DNA of 64,000 bases from Micrococcales bacterium (lineage in GTDB: Bacteria > Actinomycetota > Actinomycetes > S36-B12 > UBA10799), in contig JADKAV010000005.1 in assembly GCA_016719135.1 (NCBI GenBank), positions 62,001-126,000 of the forward strand, written 5' to 3'. The position numbers were made by a program, and so were the translations under genes. Shown in pieces: positions 26,779 to 36,795 of this stretch. Numbering within the stretch: the stretch's first letter is position 1; the number at the start of each line of letters is the position of its first letter. The notes under the pieces are model-generated. The model was not told the origin of the DNA. It saw only the letters and a list, made by a program, of their open reading frames with translations, and did no database searches.

Positions 26779-27493
26779 GTGTTGTATTGGATGTTCAAGT
26801 ACATCCTCCTCGGGCCGTGGTTGCGCCTGCTCTACCGGCCGCGAGTGGAGGGTCTGGAGAACTTCCCGGATGACGGCCCAGCGATTCTGGCCAGCAATCA
26901 CTTGAGTTTCTCCGATTCGATCTTCCTGCCGCTGGTCTGTAAGCGGCACATCACGTTCCTGGCCAAGGCCGAGTACTTCACGGGCAAGGGCATCAAGGGG
27001 TGGGCGACCAGAGCGTTCATGAAGGGCGTCGGCCAGGTGCCGATCGATCGGTCCGGGGGAGCAGATGCGGCGCTGAACACCGCGAAGCGGGTGCTCGGTG
27101 AGAACGAGTTGCTCGGCATCTACCCGGAGGGGACCCGTTCGCCGGACGGCCGCTTGTACCGCGGGAAGACCGGGGTTGCCCGGATGGCGCTTGAAGCAGG
27201 TGTGCCGGTGATCCCGGTGGCCATGATCGGGACTCGCGAGATCCAGCCAGCCGGGCCAGAAGATCCCGAACGTGCGACGGGTCGGGATCAGGATCGGCAG
27301 CCCCTTGGACTTCTCGCGCTACGAGGGCATGGAGAACGACCGCTTCGTGCTGCGGTCCATGACCGACGAGATCATGTACGAACTCATGGAGCTGTCCGGC
27401 CAGGAGTACGTCGACATCTACGCCGCCCGCGCCAAAGAGGTCATAGCCGATGGCGAGTCGGTGCAAGCCGCTGCGGCTGCGCAGGCCGCCTGA
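26779..27493 (+). CDS. 1-acyl-sn-glycerol-3-phosphate acyltransferase (PlsC family), frameshifted
   Basis: Transfers an acyl chain onto lysophosphatidate or a related lipid at the membrane. Motifs are intact: NHLSFSD (HX4D, about residue 40), the GQVPIDRSGG region, YPEGTRSPDG (about 115) and VIPVAMIG. After GTREIQP the frame breaks. A single extra base near 27255-27262 (within GCCGGGCC) moves the remaining 75 codons, which continue the family sequence (VRRVGIRIGSPLDFSRYEG to the Ala-rich end), into the next frame. Without the extra base it is about 237 aa and full length. A TTGCTC/TAGGGT promoter-like pair (26714/26738, 18-base spacer) and GGGAGG precede the GTG. Homologue of Rv2182c by context. 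Confidence 0.85.
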
Positions 27494-27541
27494 GCCGCCG
27501 ATCCGCCCACGGCTGCCACCAGCGGAAACCTGTGGGTGGGT

Positions 27542-27547
27542 TACCCT
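27542..27547 (+). promoter_or_regulatory. Probable -10 box of the DAHP synthase gene (leaderless)
   Basis: TACCCT, six bases, then the GTG at 27554. This choice shortens the open frame by six residues. Confidence 0.5.
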
Positions 27548-27553
27548 GCAATA

Positions 27554-28900
27554 GTGTCCGACCTGCCCTCCCACGATGTGATTTCCTGGCCGGATCTGCC
27601 CGCCGCCCAGCAACCCCAGTGGCCAGATGCTGCGCACTTGGAACAGGTCAGTGCTGCGTTGGCGACCGTGCCACCGCTGGTGTTCGCCGGGGAGTGCGAT
27701 CAACTCGTCGACCAACTGGGGGCCGTTGCCCGCGGCGAGGCGTTCGTGCTCATGGGCGGCGACTGCGCCGAGACGTTCGCCGCGAACACCGCCAACTCCA
27801 TTCGTGCCCGGCTGAAGACCGTCCTGCAGATGGCAGTCGTGCTCACCTACGGGTCGCGGATGCCGGTGGTGAAGATCGGGCGGATGGCCGGGCAGTACTT
27901 CAAACCACGATCGAAACCCAACGAGACCCACGGTGAGGTGACGCTGCCCTCGTACTTCGGCGATGGGGTCAACGACCAGCCGTTCGAGGCGCAGGCCCGG
28001 CGGCTCGACCCGCAGCGGCTGCTCAGCGCCTACCACGCATCCAGCGCGGCGTTGAACCTGGTGCGAGCCTTCACACAGGGTGGGTACGCCGACCTGCATC
28101 AGGTGCACGCCTGGAACCAGGACTTCGTCCGGGAATCCCAGGCCGGTATCCGCTTCGAGCGACTCGCTCGTGAGATCGACAACGCGCTGGCGTTCATGAA
28201 GGCCTGCGGCGCCGACCCTGAGGAGTTCCGGCGCGTCGACTTCTACGCCGGACATGAAGCCTTGGTCCTCGACTACGAACGCCCGCTGGTGCGCATCGAC
28301 TCGCGCACGGGCAATCCGTACTCCGTATCGGGGCACTTCCTATGGGTGGGCGAGCGCACCCGCGACCTGGATTCGGCGCACGTCCAGTTCGCCTCCTTGA
28401 TCCACAATCCGATCGGCGTCAAACTCGGTCCGACCGCGACGCCGGAGGATGCCGTGGAACTGGCGCAGGCGCTCAACCCCGAACGCATCCCCGGGCGCCT
28501 CACGTTCATCACCCGCATGGGTGCGGGCAAGATCGCCGAGACTCTGCCTCCGATCGTGGAGAAAGTGGAAGCCGACGGCCACCCGGTCGTCTGGGTCTGC
28601 GACCCGATGCACGGGAACACCCGCGAAACCAGCGGCGGGGTCAAGACCCGCCAGTTCGAGGACGTGACCGCCGAGGTCCACGGGTTCTTCGAGGTTCACC
28701 GGACTCTGGGCACTCACCCCGGTGGCCTGCACATCGAGCTGACCGGCGATGACGTCACAGAATGCCTCGGAGGTATCGACGGCCCGCAGGAGCAGGACCT
28801 GCCGTATCGCTACGAGACTGCCTGCGACCCTCGGCTGAACCGCGTGCAGAGTTTGGAACTGGCCTTCGAGGTCGCCCAGCGGCTCGAGGAACTGCGTTAG
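27554..28900 (+). CDS. aroG: Class II DAHP synthase
   Basis: First step of the shikimate pathway: phosphoenolpyruvate plus erythrose-4-phosphate to DAHP. The 448-aa length and motifs are those of the plant/mycobacterial class II enzyme: GGDCAETF (metal-binding Cys, about 76), KIGRMAGQYFKPRS, YHASSAALNLVRAF, the GHEALVLDYE helix, SGHFLWVGERTR, and WVCDPMHGNTRE with metal ligands near the end. It lies between plsC and the pknL-like kinase, as in M. tuberculosis. Start GTG chosen from the -10 spacing. Confidence 0.97.
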   Translation: MSDLPSHDVISWPDLPAAQQPQWPDAAHLEQVSAALATVPPLVFAGECDQLVDQLGAVARGEAFVLMGGDCAETFAANTANSIRARLKTVLQMAVVLTYGSRMPVVKIGRMAGQYFKPRSKPNETHGEVTLPSYFGDGVNDQPFEAQARRLDPQRLLSAYHASSAALNLVRAFTQGGYADLHQVHAWNQDFVRESQAGIRFERLAREIDNALAFMKACGADPEEFRRVDFYAGHEALVLDYERPLVRIDSRTGNPYSVSGHFLWVGERTRDLDSAHVQFASLIHNPIGVKLGPTATPEDAVELAQALNPERIPGRLTFITRMGAGKIAETLPPIVEKVEADGHPVVWVCDPMHGNTRETSGGVKTRQFEDVTAEVHGFFEVHRTLGTHPGGLHIELTGDDVTECLGGIDGPQEQDLPYRYETACDPRLNRVQSLELAFEVAQRLEELR

Positions 28901-28960
28901 TCCCTCAGTCTGGCTTGACGCTGGCGCTGATGTGAGAAGAACGACCGGCGGGCAGGTGCC

Positions 28961-30890
28961 CTAGGTGATCGTCAGGGTGATCAATGTCCCGCGACTGACC
29001 TGCGACCCGCCCGACGGGTCCTGGGAGATCACCCGGTTGGCCACCGTCACGCCGAACTGTTCCCTGGTCTCCACCTCGAAACCAGCCGTTTCCAGCGTCG
29101 AGGTCGCCTCGTCGGTCGTCATGCCGACGACGCTGGGCACCGGGATGAATTGCGAACCCTTGGACACGACCACCCGGACCTTGTCCCCGCGGTACACCTG
29201 GGTCCCGTTCGAGGGCTCGGTACCGATGACCCGACCGAAGGGCACGGACTCGTCGAACCGCTCGACGGTCCGCGGTTTCAGGCCGGTCCCGGTGAGGCTG
29301 GCCTGTGCCTGCTCGACGGTCATACCCCGCACGTCCGGGACGACAACCGGCTCGGGTCCCTGCGAGATCGTCAGGGAGACAGCCGTGTCCCGCTTCAACG
29401 GCGAGCCGATCTTCGGGTCGGTGCGGATGACCTGGCCTTCGGGGACCTTGCGGCTGTAGTCCTGCAGGATCTGCCCGGTCTGCAGATTGACCGCCGCAAG
29501 TGCCTGACCCGCCGCAGCTTGGCTCATCCCGCGCACTTTCGGCACCCGATAGCGCTCGGGCCCCTTGGACATGACCACGGACACGGTGCCGTTGGCCGCC
29601 ACCTTCTCCCCGGAGCGAGGGATCGCTGCTGATGATCGTGCCCGCCTCGCGCTTCTCGGAGTACTTCTCCTGGCTGACGCGCATCGTCAACCCCGCGTCG
29701 TTGAGCACGTTCAGCGCCTCGGAGCGGGTCAAACCCGCGAGCTTGGGTGTGTTCACGGTCTCCGTGGTCCCCAGTTGCCACGCGAAGTAGCCCACCACGG
29801 CGGCTAGCCCGGCCAACAGCAGAAGGACCAGCGCACGCCGGCCGCGTCGCGGTTTGAGCCCCGTGGCGGCTGGAGGCTTGTGAGTCGGAGGTCCGACGAC
29901 GGCCACCGCAGGTTCGTCCTGGGACTCCGGTGCCGCTGCGGGTTCTTCGGGCGGCGCCATTTCGGTCTGCACGACCATGGTCTCGGGGATCATCAAGGGG
30001 GCCGCGGCGGCGGCGCCAGGACGTCGAGGGCGGGCGCGGGCGGCGCGGCGGCGGGGTCGACTTGCCGGCGCAGGCGAGATACGGCGGCGAGCATCTCGGC
30101 TGCGGTCTGGAACCGGTCCGCGGGGTCTTTGGCCGTCGCCTTTTCGCAGAGTTCGTCGAAACCGCGGTCGACCTCCACGAAATCGCTGGGGTCGGGCACC
30201 CGCTGGGTCTGGTGCAGAGCCAGGACGTCGTCGGGGGAATCGGCCCGGAACGGCACGTGACCGGTGAGCATCTCAAAGAGCAGGATCCCGGTGCTGTACA
30301 GGTCACTGCGCGGATCTGGCGCCCGGTCGGAGAACTGCTCCGGCGCCAGGTACGCCGCGGTCCCCAAGAGCATCGAAGCCTTGTGGTCGCCAGCCTCGAT
30401 GGCTCGTGCCAGCCCGAAGTCGGTGACCTTGATGTCGCCACGATCGCTGAGCAGCACGTTCTCGGGCTTGATGTCGCCGTGCACGAAGCCGGCGGAGTGG
30501 GCCGCCGAGAGGCCTTTGAGCACGGCGGTGAGGATCTCCAGGGATCGGGCCAGTGGCAGCCGGGAACCGAACGTGAGCTCCTGGCGCAACGTCCGTCCCG
30601 GCACGTATTCCATGACCAGGTACACAGCGTCTGCGCTGCGACCGCGGTCGAAGACGGCCACCACATGGGGATCGGACAGCCGAGCCGCCGCTCGCGCCTC
30701 GGTGACGAACCGATCGGTGAATGCCGGGCTCGTAGACCAAGTCGTGATTCATCACCTTCACGGCAACGACCCGTTCGAGGCGGGAGTCGAAGCCCTCGTA
30801 GACCGTGCCCATGCCGCCGGTGGCCACGACCCGGTCCACCCGGTAGCGCGCATCCAGCACGCGACCGCAGAGATCCGATGTGGTGTGCAC
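28961..30890 (-). CDS. Serine/threonine kinase with four PASTA repeats (PknL/PknB-like), three frameshifts
   Basis: Membrane receptor kinase for cell-wall signals. Kinase domain (about 10-280): GGMGTVYEG loop, AVKVM Lys, HGDIKPENVLL and DFGLA. Then a Pro-rich linker, one membrane helix (ALVLLLLAGLAAVVGYFAW) and four PASTA repeats that would bind peptidoglycan fragments. Three single-base indels break the frame: an extra base at about 30725-30728, one missing in the GGGGG run 29997-30001, and an extra base at about 29615-29622. Each lies at a short G/C run and restoring it joins perfect family sequence, so sequence error is plausible. The HGD in place of HRD is as read. GTG at 30890 fits the -10 spacing; ATG at 30893 is the alternative. 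Confidence 0.85.
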
Positions 30891-30896
30891 CATTGG

Positions 30897-30902
30897 ATTG
30901 TA
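30897..30902 (-). promoter_or_regulatory. Probable -10 box of the PASTA kinase gene
   Basis: TACAAT on the minus strand, six bases before GTG at 30890 (three before ATG at 30893). The spacing favours the GTG. Confidence 0.5.
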
Positions 30903-30951
30903 CGGTTGCCCCCGGTGTCGGGAATTCAATTGCCCGGACATGATGGATGTC

Positions 30952-31419
30952 ATGGGCAAGCAACGCAGTGAGATCGCGATGTCCGCAGACGAGATCTCGG
31001 ACTTCCTGAACGCCGGTGGAACCGTCCAGTTGGCCCTTTACGGCCCCGACGGGTACCCGGACATCACCCCCATGTGGTACGTCGTGGACGAAGGCATGCT
31101 CTGGATGCGGACGTACGGCAAGAGCCAGAAGGTGGTCAACGCCCGCCGCGACCCGCGCTGCTGCGCACTGATCGAGACCGGCGACCGATACCTGGAACTG
31201 CGGGGTGTGCAGATCACCGGCGATGTGCAGGTCGTGGACGACGTCGACCGGATCTGTTGGGTGGCCGCCCGCCTGATGGTCAAGTACGAAGGGGTCGACC
31301 CCGAGCACATCCCGGCGCTGGAGGCGGCTTACCGCGACCGGGCACCCAAACAGGTGGCGCTGAGCCTGCCGCTGGACCGGCTGGTGTCCTGGGACCACCG
31401 GAAAATGGCCCTGGCGTGA
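30952..31419 (+). CDS. PNPOx-fold (F420/FMN-binding) protein
   Basis: A 155-aa pyridoxamine-5'-phosphate-oxidase-like split-barrel protein. The family binds FMN, heme or F420. Visible pattern: ADEISDFLN, LALYGPDGYPDITPMWYVVDEG, MRTYGKSQKVVNARRDPRCCALIE, consistent with the short F420- or FMN-dependent group. Start uncertain: ATGs at 30940, 30943 and 30952 are all in frame. The stop overlaps the crtYc start (GTGA), so it is co-translated with the carotenoid cyclase pair. A redox role in carotenoid or quinone chemistry is possible but not shown. Confidence 0.8.
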   Translation: MGKQRSEIAMSADEISDFLNAGGTVQLALYGPDGYPDITPMWYVVDEGMLWMRTYGKSQKVVNARRDPRCCALIETGDRYLELRGVQITGDVQVVDDVDRICWVAARLMVKYEGVDPEHIPALEAAYRDRAPKQVALSLPLDRLVSWDHRKMALA

Positions 31420-31721
31420 TCTACCTGGTGGTGCTGGCGGGCATCTTCTTGGCCAGCGCCTGGCTGGAGCTGGTGGTCCGCACCAGGGTGTTCCGGCGCT
31501 GGCGCCGACTGCTGCTGACCCTGGCGGGAACGCTGGTGCCGATGGTGCTTTGGGATTGGTACGCGATCAGCGCCAACCACTGGCATTTCCACATGATGAC
31601 CGGAGTCCAGATCGGGATCCTGCCCGTGGAGGAGCTGCTGTTCTTCATCGTGACGCCGATCGCCGGGATCCTGAGCCTGGAAGCGGTCCGGGGCGTGAAG
31701 CGCTGGGATCGTCGGGGATGA
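31416..31721 (+). CDS. crtYc: Lycopene beta-cyclase subunit, CrtYc type
   Basis: A 101-aa membrane protein with three helices, the usual size of one half of the heterodimeric actinobacterial lycopene cyclase. The conserved PVEELLFFIVTPIAG (about 72-86) contains the PxE(E/D) acidic motif of this cyclase family. The GTG overlaps the upstream stop (GTGA) and crtYd starts six bases after its stop, giving a three-gene unit. Together with CrtYd it would cyclise one or both ends of lycopene to beta-ionone rings. Confidence 0.85.
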   Translation: MIYLVVLAGIFLASAWLELVVRTRVFRRWRRLLLTLAGTLVPMVLWDWYAISANHWHFHMMTGVQIGILPVEELLFFIVTPIAGILSLEAVRGVKRWDRRG

Positions 31722-31727
31722 AGCGCC

Positions 31728-32228
31728 GTGACTTACACGCAACTGGCGTTCAGCGCTGCCGCACTGGCCGTCGTCGCCGATCTGCTGCTACGCACCCGTC
31801 TGGTCACCCGCAAGGTCTTCTGGATGTCCTACGCGATCATCGTGTTCTTCCAGCTGCTGTCCAACGGGGTCCTGACCGGCAGTGGCACCGTGCATTACGA
31901 CGGAGATGTGATCATCGGATCGTCGAGCCCGGAGGGTGTCCGTCCGCCGTTCGTGGGGGACGGCCGGATCGCTTACGCCCCGGTGGAGGACCTCCTGTTC
32001 GGCTTCGCAATGATCCTGTGGTCGCAGACACTGTGGATCCTCTGGGGTCGCCGCGGAGTCGATCGGGAACCTCGCTCCGGCCCGCCCATCTGGGTCCGGG
32101 AAGCCCTCCGAGTTCAGGCGACCTGCACGCAAAGCGAATGTGAGTCCGGTCAGCGCGGTCGCCCGGCCACCGCCAGGCGGGCCGGCGCGCATGGGCGACG
32201 ACTGGCCCGCCTGGTGAAGACGTCGTAG
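31728..32228 (+). CDS. crtYd: Lycopene beta-cyclase subunit, CrtYd type
   Basis: Second half of the heterodimeric cyclase. The three-helix domain covers about residues 1-110, with the family motif YAPVEDLLFGFAMILW (about 85-100). The frame continues to 166 aa with a basic, low-complexity tail that overlaps the 3' end of crtB by 79 bases on the opposite strand. The tail is longer than usual and may not be functional. GTG start six bases after crtYc. Confidence 0.85.
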   Translation: MTYTQLAFSAAALAVVADLLLRTRLVTRKVFWMSYAIIVFFQLLSNGVLTGSGTVHYDGDVIIGSSSPEGVRPPFVGDGRIAYAPVEDLLFGFAMILWSQTLWILWGRRGVDREPRSGPPIWVREALRVQATCTQSECESGQRGRPATARRAGAHGRRLARLVKTS

Positions 32229-33041
32229 TCGTTGGCCTCCACCTCGTCGACGATGCCGCAGTAGAGTTCGCTGGCCGCCGCGATGCACGGCTGGGAGGCC
32301 GGATCCAGCATCCCGATCCCGGGATTCGCGCTGGCCTGCAACATCCGTACCCTGCCGATTTGCTCGGCGAGCGCCTCCCGCCAGTTGTCGTCATACCGAC
32401 GCCTGCGCACATCAGAGGCGGAGATCCCGTGCTCGGCCAGTTCGGCCAGCGGCAGGTAGATCCTGCCGCGTTCGAGGTCTTCACCCACATCCCGGATGAA
32501 GTTGGCGAGTTGGAAGGCGATCCCGAGATCGCGGGCGTGGTCGTAGGCGCGCGAGGACCGCGGCTCCAGGATGGGCACCATCTGCAGGCCGATCACCGCC
32601 GCCGACCCGTAGACGTATTCGTACAGATCGTCGTAGGTCTCATATTCGGTCACGGTGAGATCCATTCGCATGGAGTGGAAGAACGCCGGCGAAGTGCTCG
32701 ATGGGGATGGACCAACGCACCGCGGTGTCGACGGCGGCGGCAGCCACCGGGTCCGCACTGTGCCCGCGCTGCAGGTCGGCCAGGAACACCTCGGACCATC
32801 GATCGAGGGCGTCAGCACGCTGCTGCGGGGTGAATCGAGCATCGATCCGGTCCACGATCTCGTCGGCGTACCGCGCCAGGCCGTAGAGGGCGTGAACGAA
32901 CGGGCGTTTGTCTGCCGGCAGTAGTCTGGTGGCCAGGAAGTAGGTCTTCCCGTGCTCAGCATTGAGCCCCCGGCACCGCAGATAGGAGGCCTGCAAGCCG
33001 GGATCGGTGATGCCGGCGGCGGACAACTCGCGCATGGACAT
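32150..33041 (-). CDS. crtB: Phytoene synthase, one frameshift
   Basis: Condenses two geranylgeranyl diphosphates to phytoene. N-terminal half, in one frame, has KTYFLATRLLP, HALYGLARYADEIVDR (first Asp-rich motif) and AVDTAVRWSIP. After IEHFA one extra base at 32686-32689 (GCCGGC) shifts the rest into another frame, which continues FFHSMRMDLTVTEYETYDDLYEYVYGSAA, then QLANFIRDVGEDLERGRIYLP with the second Asp-rich motif. Corrected length about 296 aa, normal for CrtB. AACAAT lies six bases before the ATG at 33041, which supports that start. Convergent with crtYd. Confidence 0.88.
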
Positions 33042-33209
33042 GTGCACATTGTTGCCTGTGGTGCGCCAGTGGTGAGCGCCACGTCGGGGTAGGCGATCTC
33101 GTGACAGGATGAGCGCGGAGGGCCGGGTGGACGATCGCACCGCGGGGCGGCGGCGCGGGGGTCGTCGGGGTGGTGCGCCCGCCGCCGGCATTCCTTCTTC
33201 GTCCACTAC

Positions 33210-34697
33210 GTGGTGGTGGGCCTGGTCGGATCGATCCTGCTGGCGATCGGTGCCTTCGGCGTCGGATGGCTTCCGGTCAACACCTCGCTGCACGGCAATC
33301 CCGTGGTGATGGCCCTGCGCACGCCGGGGGTGGGAGTGGCCCTTGCCCGCTTCTGTGTGATCGTCGGTATGGCGTTGATCCTGCAGGCGTGGCTGGTCCT
33401 GGGATACGACGTCCTGCGTGGAAAGGTCCGCAGTCTGCCCGCTCTGTGGTGGACGCTGGCAGCCTGGTCCGCACCGCTGATCCTGACGCCGCCGCTGTTC
33501 AGCCGGGATGCCTACGCCTATTTCACCCAGGGGAAGTTGCTTATCGAGGGGCTCAACCCCTATGACGTCGGAGTTGCTGCGGAATCGGGCTGGTTCAACG
33601 ATGGCGCGGATCCGTTGTGGGCGGAGTCGCCCACGCCGTACGGTCCACTCTTCCTGCTGATCGAGCGTGGGGTGGCGCAGTTCGTCGGACCGCATCCGGT
33701 CTGGGCGGTGATCGCATTCCGTCTGTGGGCGATGCTGGCGGTCGCCATGCTCGCGGTCGCCGTGCCGGCACTGGCCAAACGGCACGGCATCAGTGCCCCG
33801 AAAGCCCTGTGGCTGGCGGTGCTGAATCCGCTGGTGATCATGCATTTCGTGGCCGGCGCGCACAACGACGCCCTGATGGCCGCCGGTGTCGTGGTCGGTC
33901 TGTTGCTGGCCGTGGAGTACCGTCCCATCGCGGGTACCTTGGTGGTCGCGGTGGCGATCGCGGTCAAACCGATCGCCTTGGTGGCGCTTCCGTTCGTCGG
34001 CTTGATCTGGGCAGGCGTGAACGCCGGGTGGTGGCAGCGGATCCGCGCCTGGGCCGCGACCGGCGTGATCGCGGCGGTCGTCGTGGTCGGGCTCGGTGTG
34101 GTGTCCGGGACCGGGCTGGGATGGATCGCGGCCCTGTCGACCCCCGGTGCGATCCGGACCTGGCTGTCCCCGCCGACCGCGCTGGGCATGATCGTCAGCG
34201 GAGGGCTACGCGGCATCGGTCTGGGAGACCATATGGATCTGTCGGTGGCGGTCTTCCGCGGGATCGCCACCGTCATCGCGGCGGTGATCCTGCTGTGGCT
34301 GGTGCTCAAGCCACAGGGGCGATCGGCGGTTCGTGGTGCGGGTCTGGCCATGCTCACCGTCGTTGTGCTGGGCCCCGTGGTGCAACCGTGGTACCTGCTG
34401 TGGTCACTGCCGGTGCTGGTCGCCGCGGGTCTCACCGCCCGGTGGCTGCACGCCACCATCCTGCTGACCGCGGTTCTGACATTGCACGGAGTGGCGGGCA
34501 CCAGCGCGACCAGCGACGCATTGTTCGAGTTCGGCGATGGGCTGGGGCTGCTGCTGGTGGCCGGGTTGCTGGCCGTGATCGTCTGGGCGTCCCCGCGCGA
34601 ACGGGTGCTGCTGCTCGGTGATCCCGGGGATCCGGGCCTGGTTCCCGACGACCGCCCGGCGCAGGCCCGCTACGACCAGATGGTCATCAACCGGTAG
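33210..34697 (+). CDS. Alpha-(1->6)-mannopyranosyltransferase, MptA/MptB family
   Basis: GT-C membrane enzyme (495 aa from this start, about twelve helices) that would extend the alpha-1,6 mannan backbone of lipomannan from polyprenyl-phosphate-mannose. First extracytoplasmic loop: SRDAYAYFTQGKLLIEGLNPYDVG with the catalytic-type Asp; then ESPTPYGPLFL; later a VQPWYLLW motif typical of MptA/B. The GTG used falls at the start of the first helix. Family-like sequence continues a few residues upstream (FFVHY) without a start in this frame, while an ATG at 33109 leads into it one frame away, so a one-base loss near 33192 may hide the true N-terminus. Position matches Rv2174 (mptA). Confidence 0.85.
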   Translation: MVVGLVGSILLAIGAFGVGWLPVNTSLHGNPVVMALRTPGVGVALARFCVIVGMALILQAWLVLGYDVLRGKVRSLPALWWTLAAWSAPLILTPPLFSRDAYAYFTQGKLLIEGLNPYDVGVAAESGWFNDGADPLWAESPTPYGPLFLLIERGVAQFVGPHPVWAVIAFRLWAMLAVAMLAVAVPALAKRHGISAPKALWLAVLNPLVIMHFVAGAHNDALMAAGVVVGLLLAVEYRPIAGTLVVAVAIAVKPIALVALPFVGLIWAGVNAGWWQRIRAWAATGVIAAVVVVGLGVVSGTGLGWIAALSTPGAIRTWLSPPTALGMIVSGGLRGIGLGDHMDLSVAVFRGIATVIAAVILLWLVLKPQGRSAVRGAGLAMLTVVVLGPVVQPWYLLWSLPVLVAAGLTARWLHATILLTAVLTLHGVAGTSATSDALFEFGDGLGLLLVAGLLAVIVWASPRERVLLLGDPGDPGLVPDDRPAQARYDQMVINR

Positions 34698-34707
34698 TGG
34701 CGGGTCG

Positions 34708-35300
34708 CCATTAATACTGGGCCGCGGCGGGGTGTGGGGGGTGTGGTTTGGCCCAGATGTGATGGGGGAATGTCCGTTGTGGGCGGTTTGTCTGGCGCGT
34801 TGCCATCAATCCTGGGCGGCCGGTGAGGTGTACGGCCCAGTTTTGATGGGCGGTCGGCCGGGCGGCCGGGCGCGCCGACCGGGTCCACTCCTGCCATCAA
34901 TCCTGGGCCGCGTCGGGGTGTGGGGGGCGTGTTTGGCCCAGATGTGATGGGGAAATGTCCGTTGTGAGTAGTTTGTCTGGCGCGTTGCCATCAATCCTGG
35001 GCGGCGGGTGAGGTGTACGGCCCAGTTTTGATGGCCGGCCGGCCGGGCGGCCGACCGGGTCCACTCCTTGCCATCAATCCTGGGCGGCCGGTGAGGTGTA
35101 CGGCCCAGTTTTGATGGGCGGTCGGCCGGGCGGCCGGGCGCGCCGACCGGGTCCACTCCTGCCATCAATCCTGGGCCGCGTCGGGGTGGGGGGCGTGTTT
35201 GGCCCAGATGTGATGGGGGAATGTCCGTTGTGGGCGGTTTGTCTGGTGCGTGGCCATCAATGCTGGGCGGTGGATGGGGTGCACGGCCCAGTTTTGATGG
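34708..35300. repeat. Array of seven imperfect palindromes (CCATCAA...TTGATGG family)
   Basis: Seven hairpin-forming units fill the gene-free stretch between mptA and crtI. Two forms occur. A 54-58 bp form (units at 34708, 34894, 35162) has arms like CCATCAATCCTGGGCC and GGCCCAGATGTGATGG. A 47 bp form (34803, 34988, 35071, 35254) has right arm GGCCCAGTTTTGATGG. Spacers also come in two repeated types (GGTCCACTCC-containing and AATGTCCGTTGTG-containing). The order is long-short-long-short-short-long-short. No open frame here is credible. The arms match the palindromes at 49985-50137. Confidence 0.9.
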
Positions 35301-35304
35301 CTGG

Positions 35305-36795
35305 TCAGCGCCAGGCGGCCGATCGGTAGGCCGGGTCCACGCCCGTGATCCGTTCGGCGGCCAGTCGACCGCTCACCAGGACCATTGGTACCCCGACCCC
35401 GGGCTGCGTGCCCGAACCGGTGAACACGACGTTCGCGCCCCAGTGGTTCGAGGACCGAAACGGCCCGGTCTGGAACAACGAGTGCGCAGCGCTGAAGGGA
35501 GCACCCGCCTCCATCCCGCGGGCCTGCCAGTCCGCGGGCGTCGTGATGTCCTCGAATTCGATGGCGTCGGCGAAGCCGACGTAACCGCGTTCCTCCATGA
35601 TCCGCAGGGCGTTGTCCCGGAACCGTGCATTCGGCCAGGAGACGTTGCCGCGGGTGTTGGGTGTGATGAACAGCACGTAGTAGCTCTGTTTGCCCGCCGG
35701 TACCAAGGACGGGTCGGAATGGCTCGGATTCGTGACCAGGAAACTGGGGTCGGACATGAGGTTCCCGGACAGCACCTCGTCGAACGAACGCCGCCACGCG
35801 TGCCCGAAGTGAATGTTGTGGTGGGCGATCTTGGAGTACGACGCCGACGATCCGGCCAGCATCAACCAGCAACTGGGGGAGTAGTCCAGGCGTTCCAGGC
35901 GTGAACCGTCGAGTCCGAGCAGGTCCCGGTAGGCGATGGGCAGGTCGGGGTTGAGCACGACGGCGTCTGCCGGGAACCGGGTCCCGTCGATGGTCGTCAC
36001 CGCCGTTGCGCGATCGCCGACGGTCTCCACGGAGTCCACCGTCACGCCGTAGTGGATCGTCACGCCGTGCTTGACCGCCGCGTCGGCCATCGCTTGTGGA
36101 AGCGCGTGCATGCCGCCCTTGGGCAGGTAGACGCCGGCGACCGAGTCCATGTACGAGATGACCGAGTACAGCGCCAGAGCCTTGTACGGCGACAGACCCG
36201 CGTACATGGCCTGGAAGGAGAACAGTCGCTGTGTGCGGGGATCCTTCAGAAACGAGTTGACCCTCGGCTGCAACCGGCCCAAGCCGCCCTTCGCGATCAG
36301 GCGCAGCAGGTTCGGGGACATCAGATCCAGTGGGCTGTCCAGGTTGCGGTCGATGAAGTCGCGGATCTCCAGTCGGTACATGGTCGCCACGTAGTCGACA
36401 AACCGCCGGTATCCAGCCGCCTCAGCCGGGCCGATCTGGCTCTCGATCTCCGCCGCCATCCGCTCGGGGTCGGCGAAAACGTCCAGGGTCGAGCCGTCGG
36501 GGTAGAACGCACGATAGGCCGGATCCAGGGGGATGAGGTCCAACCAGTCCCGGTAGTCCTCGCCGAGCGCAGCGAAAGCGTCGTCGATGAGATCGGGCAT
36601 GGTCAGTACGGTTGGCCCGGTGTCGAAACTGAACCCGTCGGCCTCGATCCGTCCGGCCCGTCCGCCAGGTCGCTGCTCGCGTTCCAGGATGACCACGTCG
36701 CGACCCGCACCGGCCAGGCGCATGGCCGCAGACAGTCCTGCCAGGCCGGCGCCGACGACGACGACGCGCTGTGTGGGTCCTTCAACGGTGAACAT
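35305..36795 (-). CDS. crtI: Phytoene desaturase
   Basis: FAD enzyme that desaturates phytoene to lycopene. The 496-aa CrtI-type protein has the N-terminal dinucleotide fold VVVVGAGLAGLSAAMRL (about 10-26), the RPGGRAGRIEADGFSFDTGPTVL signature, and the C-terminal bacterial-desaturase signature (NVVFTGSGTQPGVGVPMVLVSGRLAAE). The start overlaps the crtE stop (TGATG), so the two are one unit. The right-hand neighbour is the palindrome array. It is distinguished from the second desaturase-like gene (39666-41141) by its clear CrtI-type N- and C-termini and its pairing with crtE. Confidence 0.93.
   Translation of the reverse strand: MFTVEGPTQRVVVVGAGLAGLSAAMRLAGAGRDVVILEREQRPGGRAGRIEADGFSFDTGPTVLTMPDLIDDAFAALGEDYRDWLDLIPLDPAYRAFYPDGSTLDVFADPERMAAEIESQIGPAEAAGYRRFVDYVATMYRLEIRDFIDRNLDSPLDLMSPNLLRLIAKGGLGRLQPRVNSFLKDPRTQRLFSFQAMYAGLSPYKALALYSVISYMDSVAGVYLPKGGMHALPQAMADAAVKHGVTIHYGVTVDSVETVGDRATAVTTIDGTRFPADAVVLNPDLPIAYRDLLGLDGSRLERLDYSPSCWLMLAGSSASYSKIAHHNIHFGHAWRRSFDEVLSGNLMSDPSFLVTNPSHSDPSLVPAGKQSYYVLFITPNTRGNVSWPNARFRDNALRIMEERGYVGFADAIEFEDITTPADWQARGMEAGAPFSAAHSLFQTGPFRSSNHWGANVVFTGSGTQPGVGVPMVLVSGRLAAERITGVDPAYRSAAWR

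Noticed and set aside
28905..31398. Long minus-strand frames (363 and 624 aa) across the kinase region
   Set aside because: They are mixtures of true kinase/PASTA pieces and out-of-frame sequence caused by the three indels; annotated as one gene.
34708..35300. CRISPR array or set of small RNA genes
   Set aside because: Units are palindromes with two recurring spacer types, not unique spacers; no promoter or RNA family is recognised.
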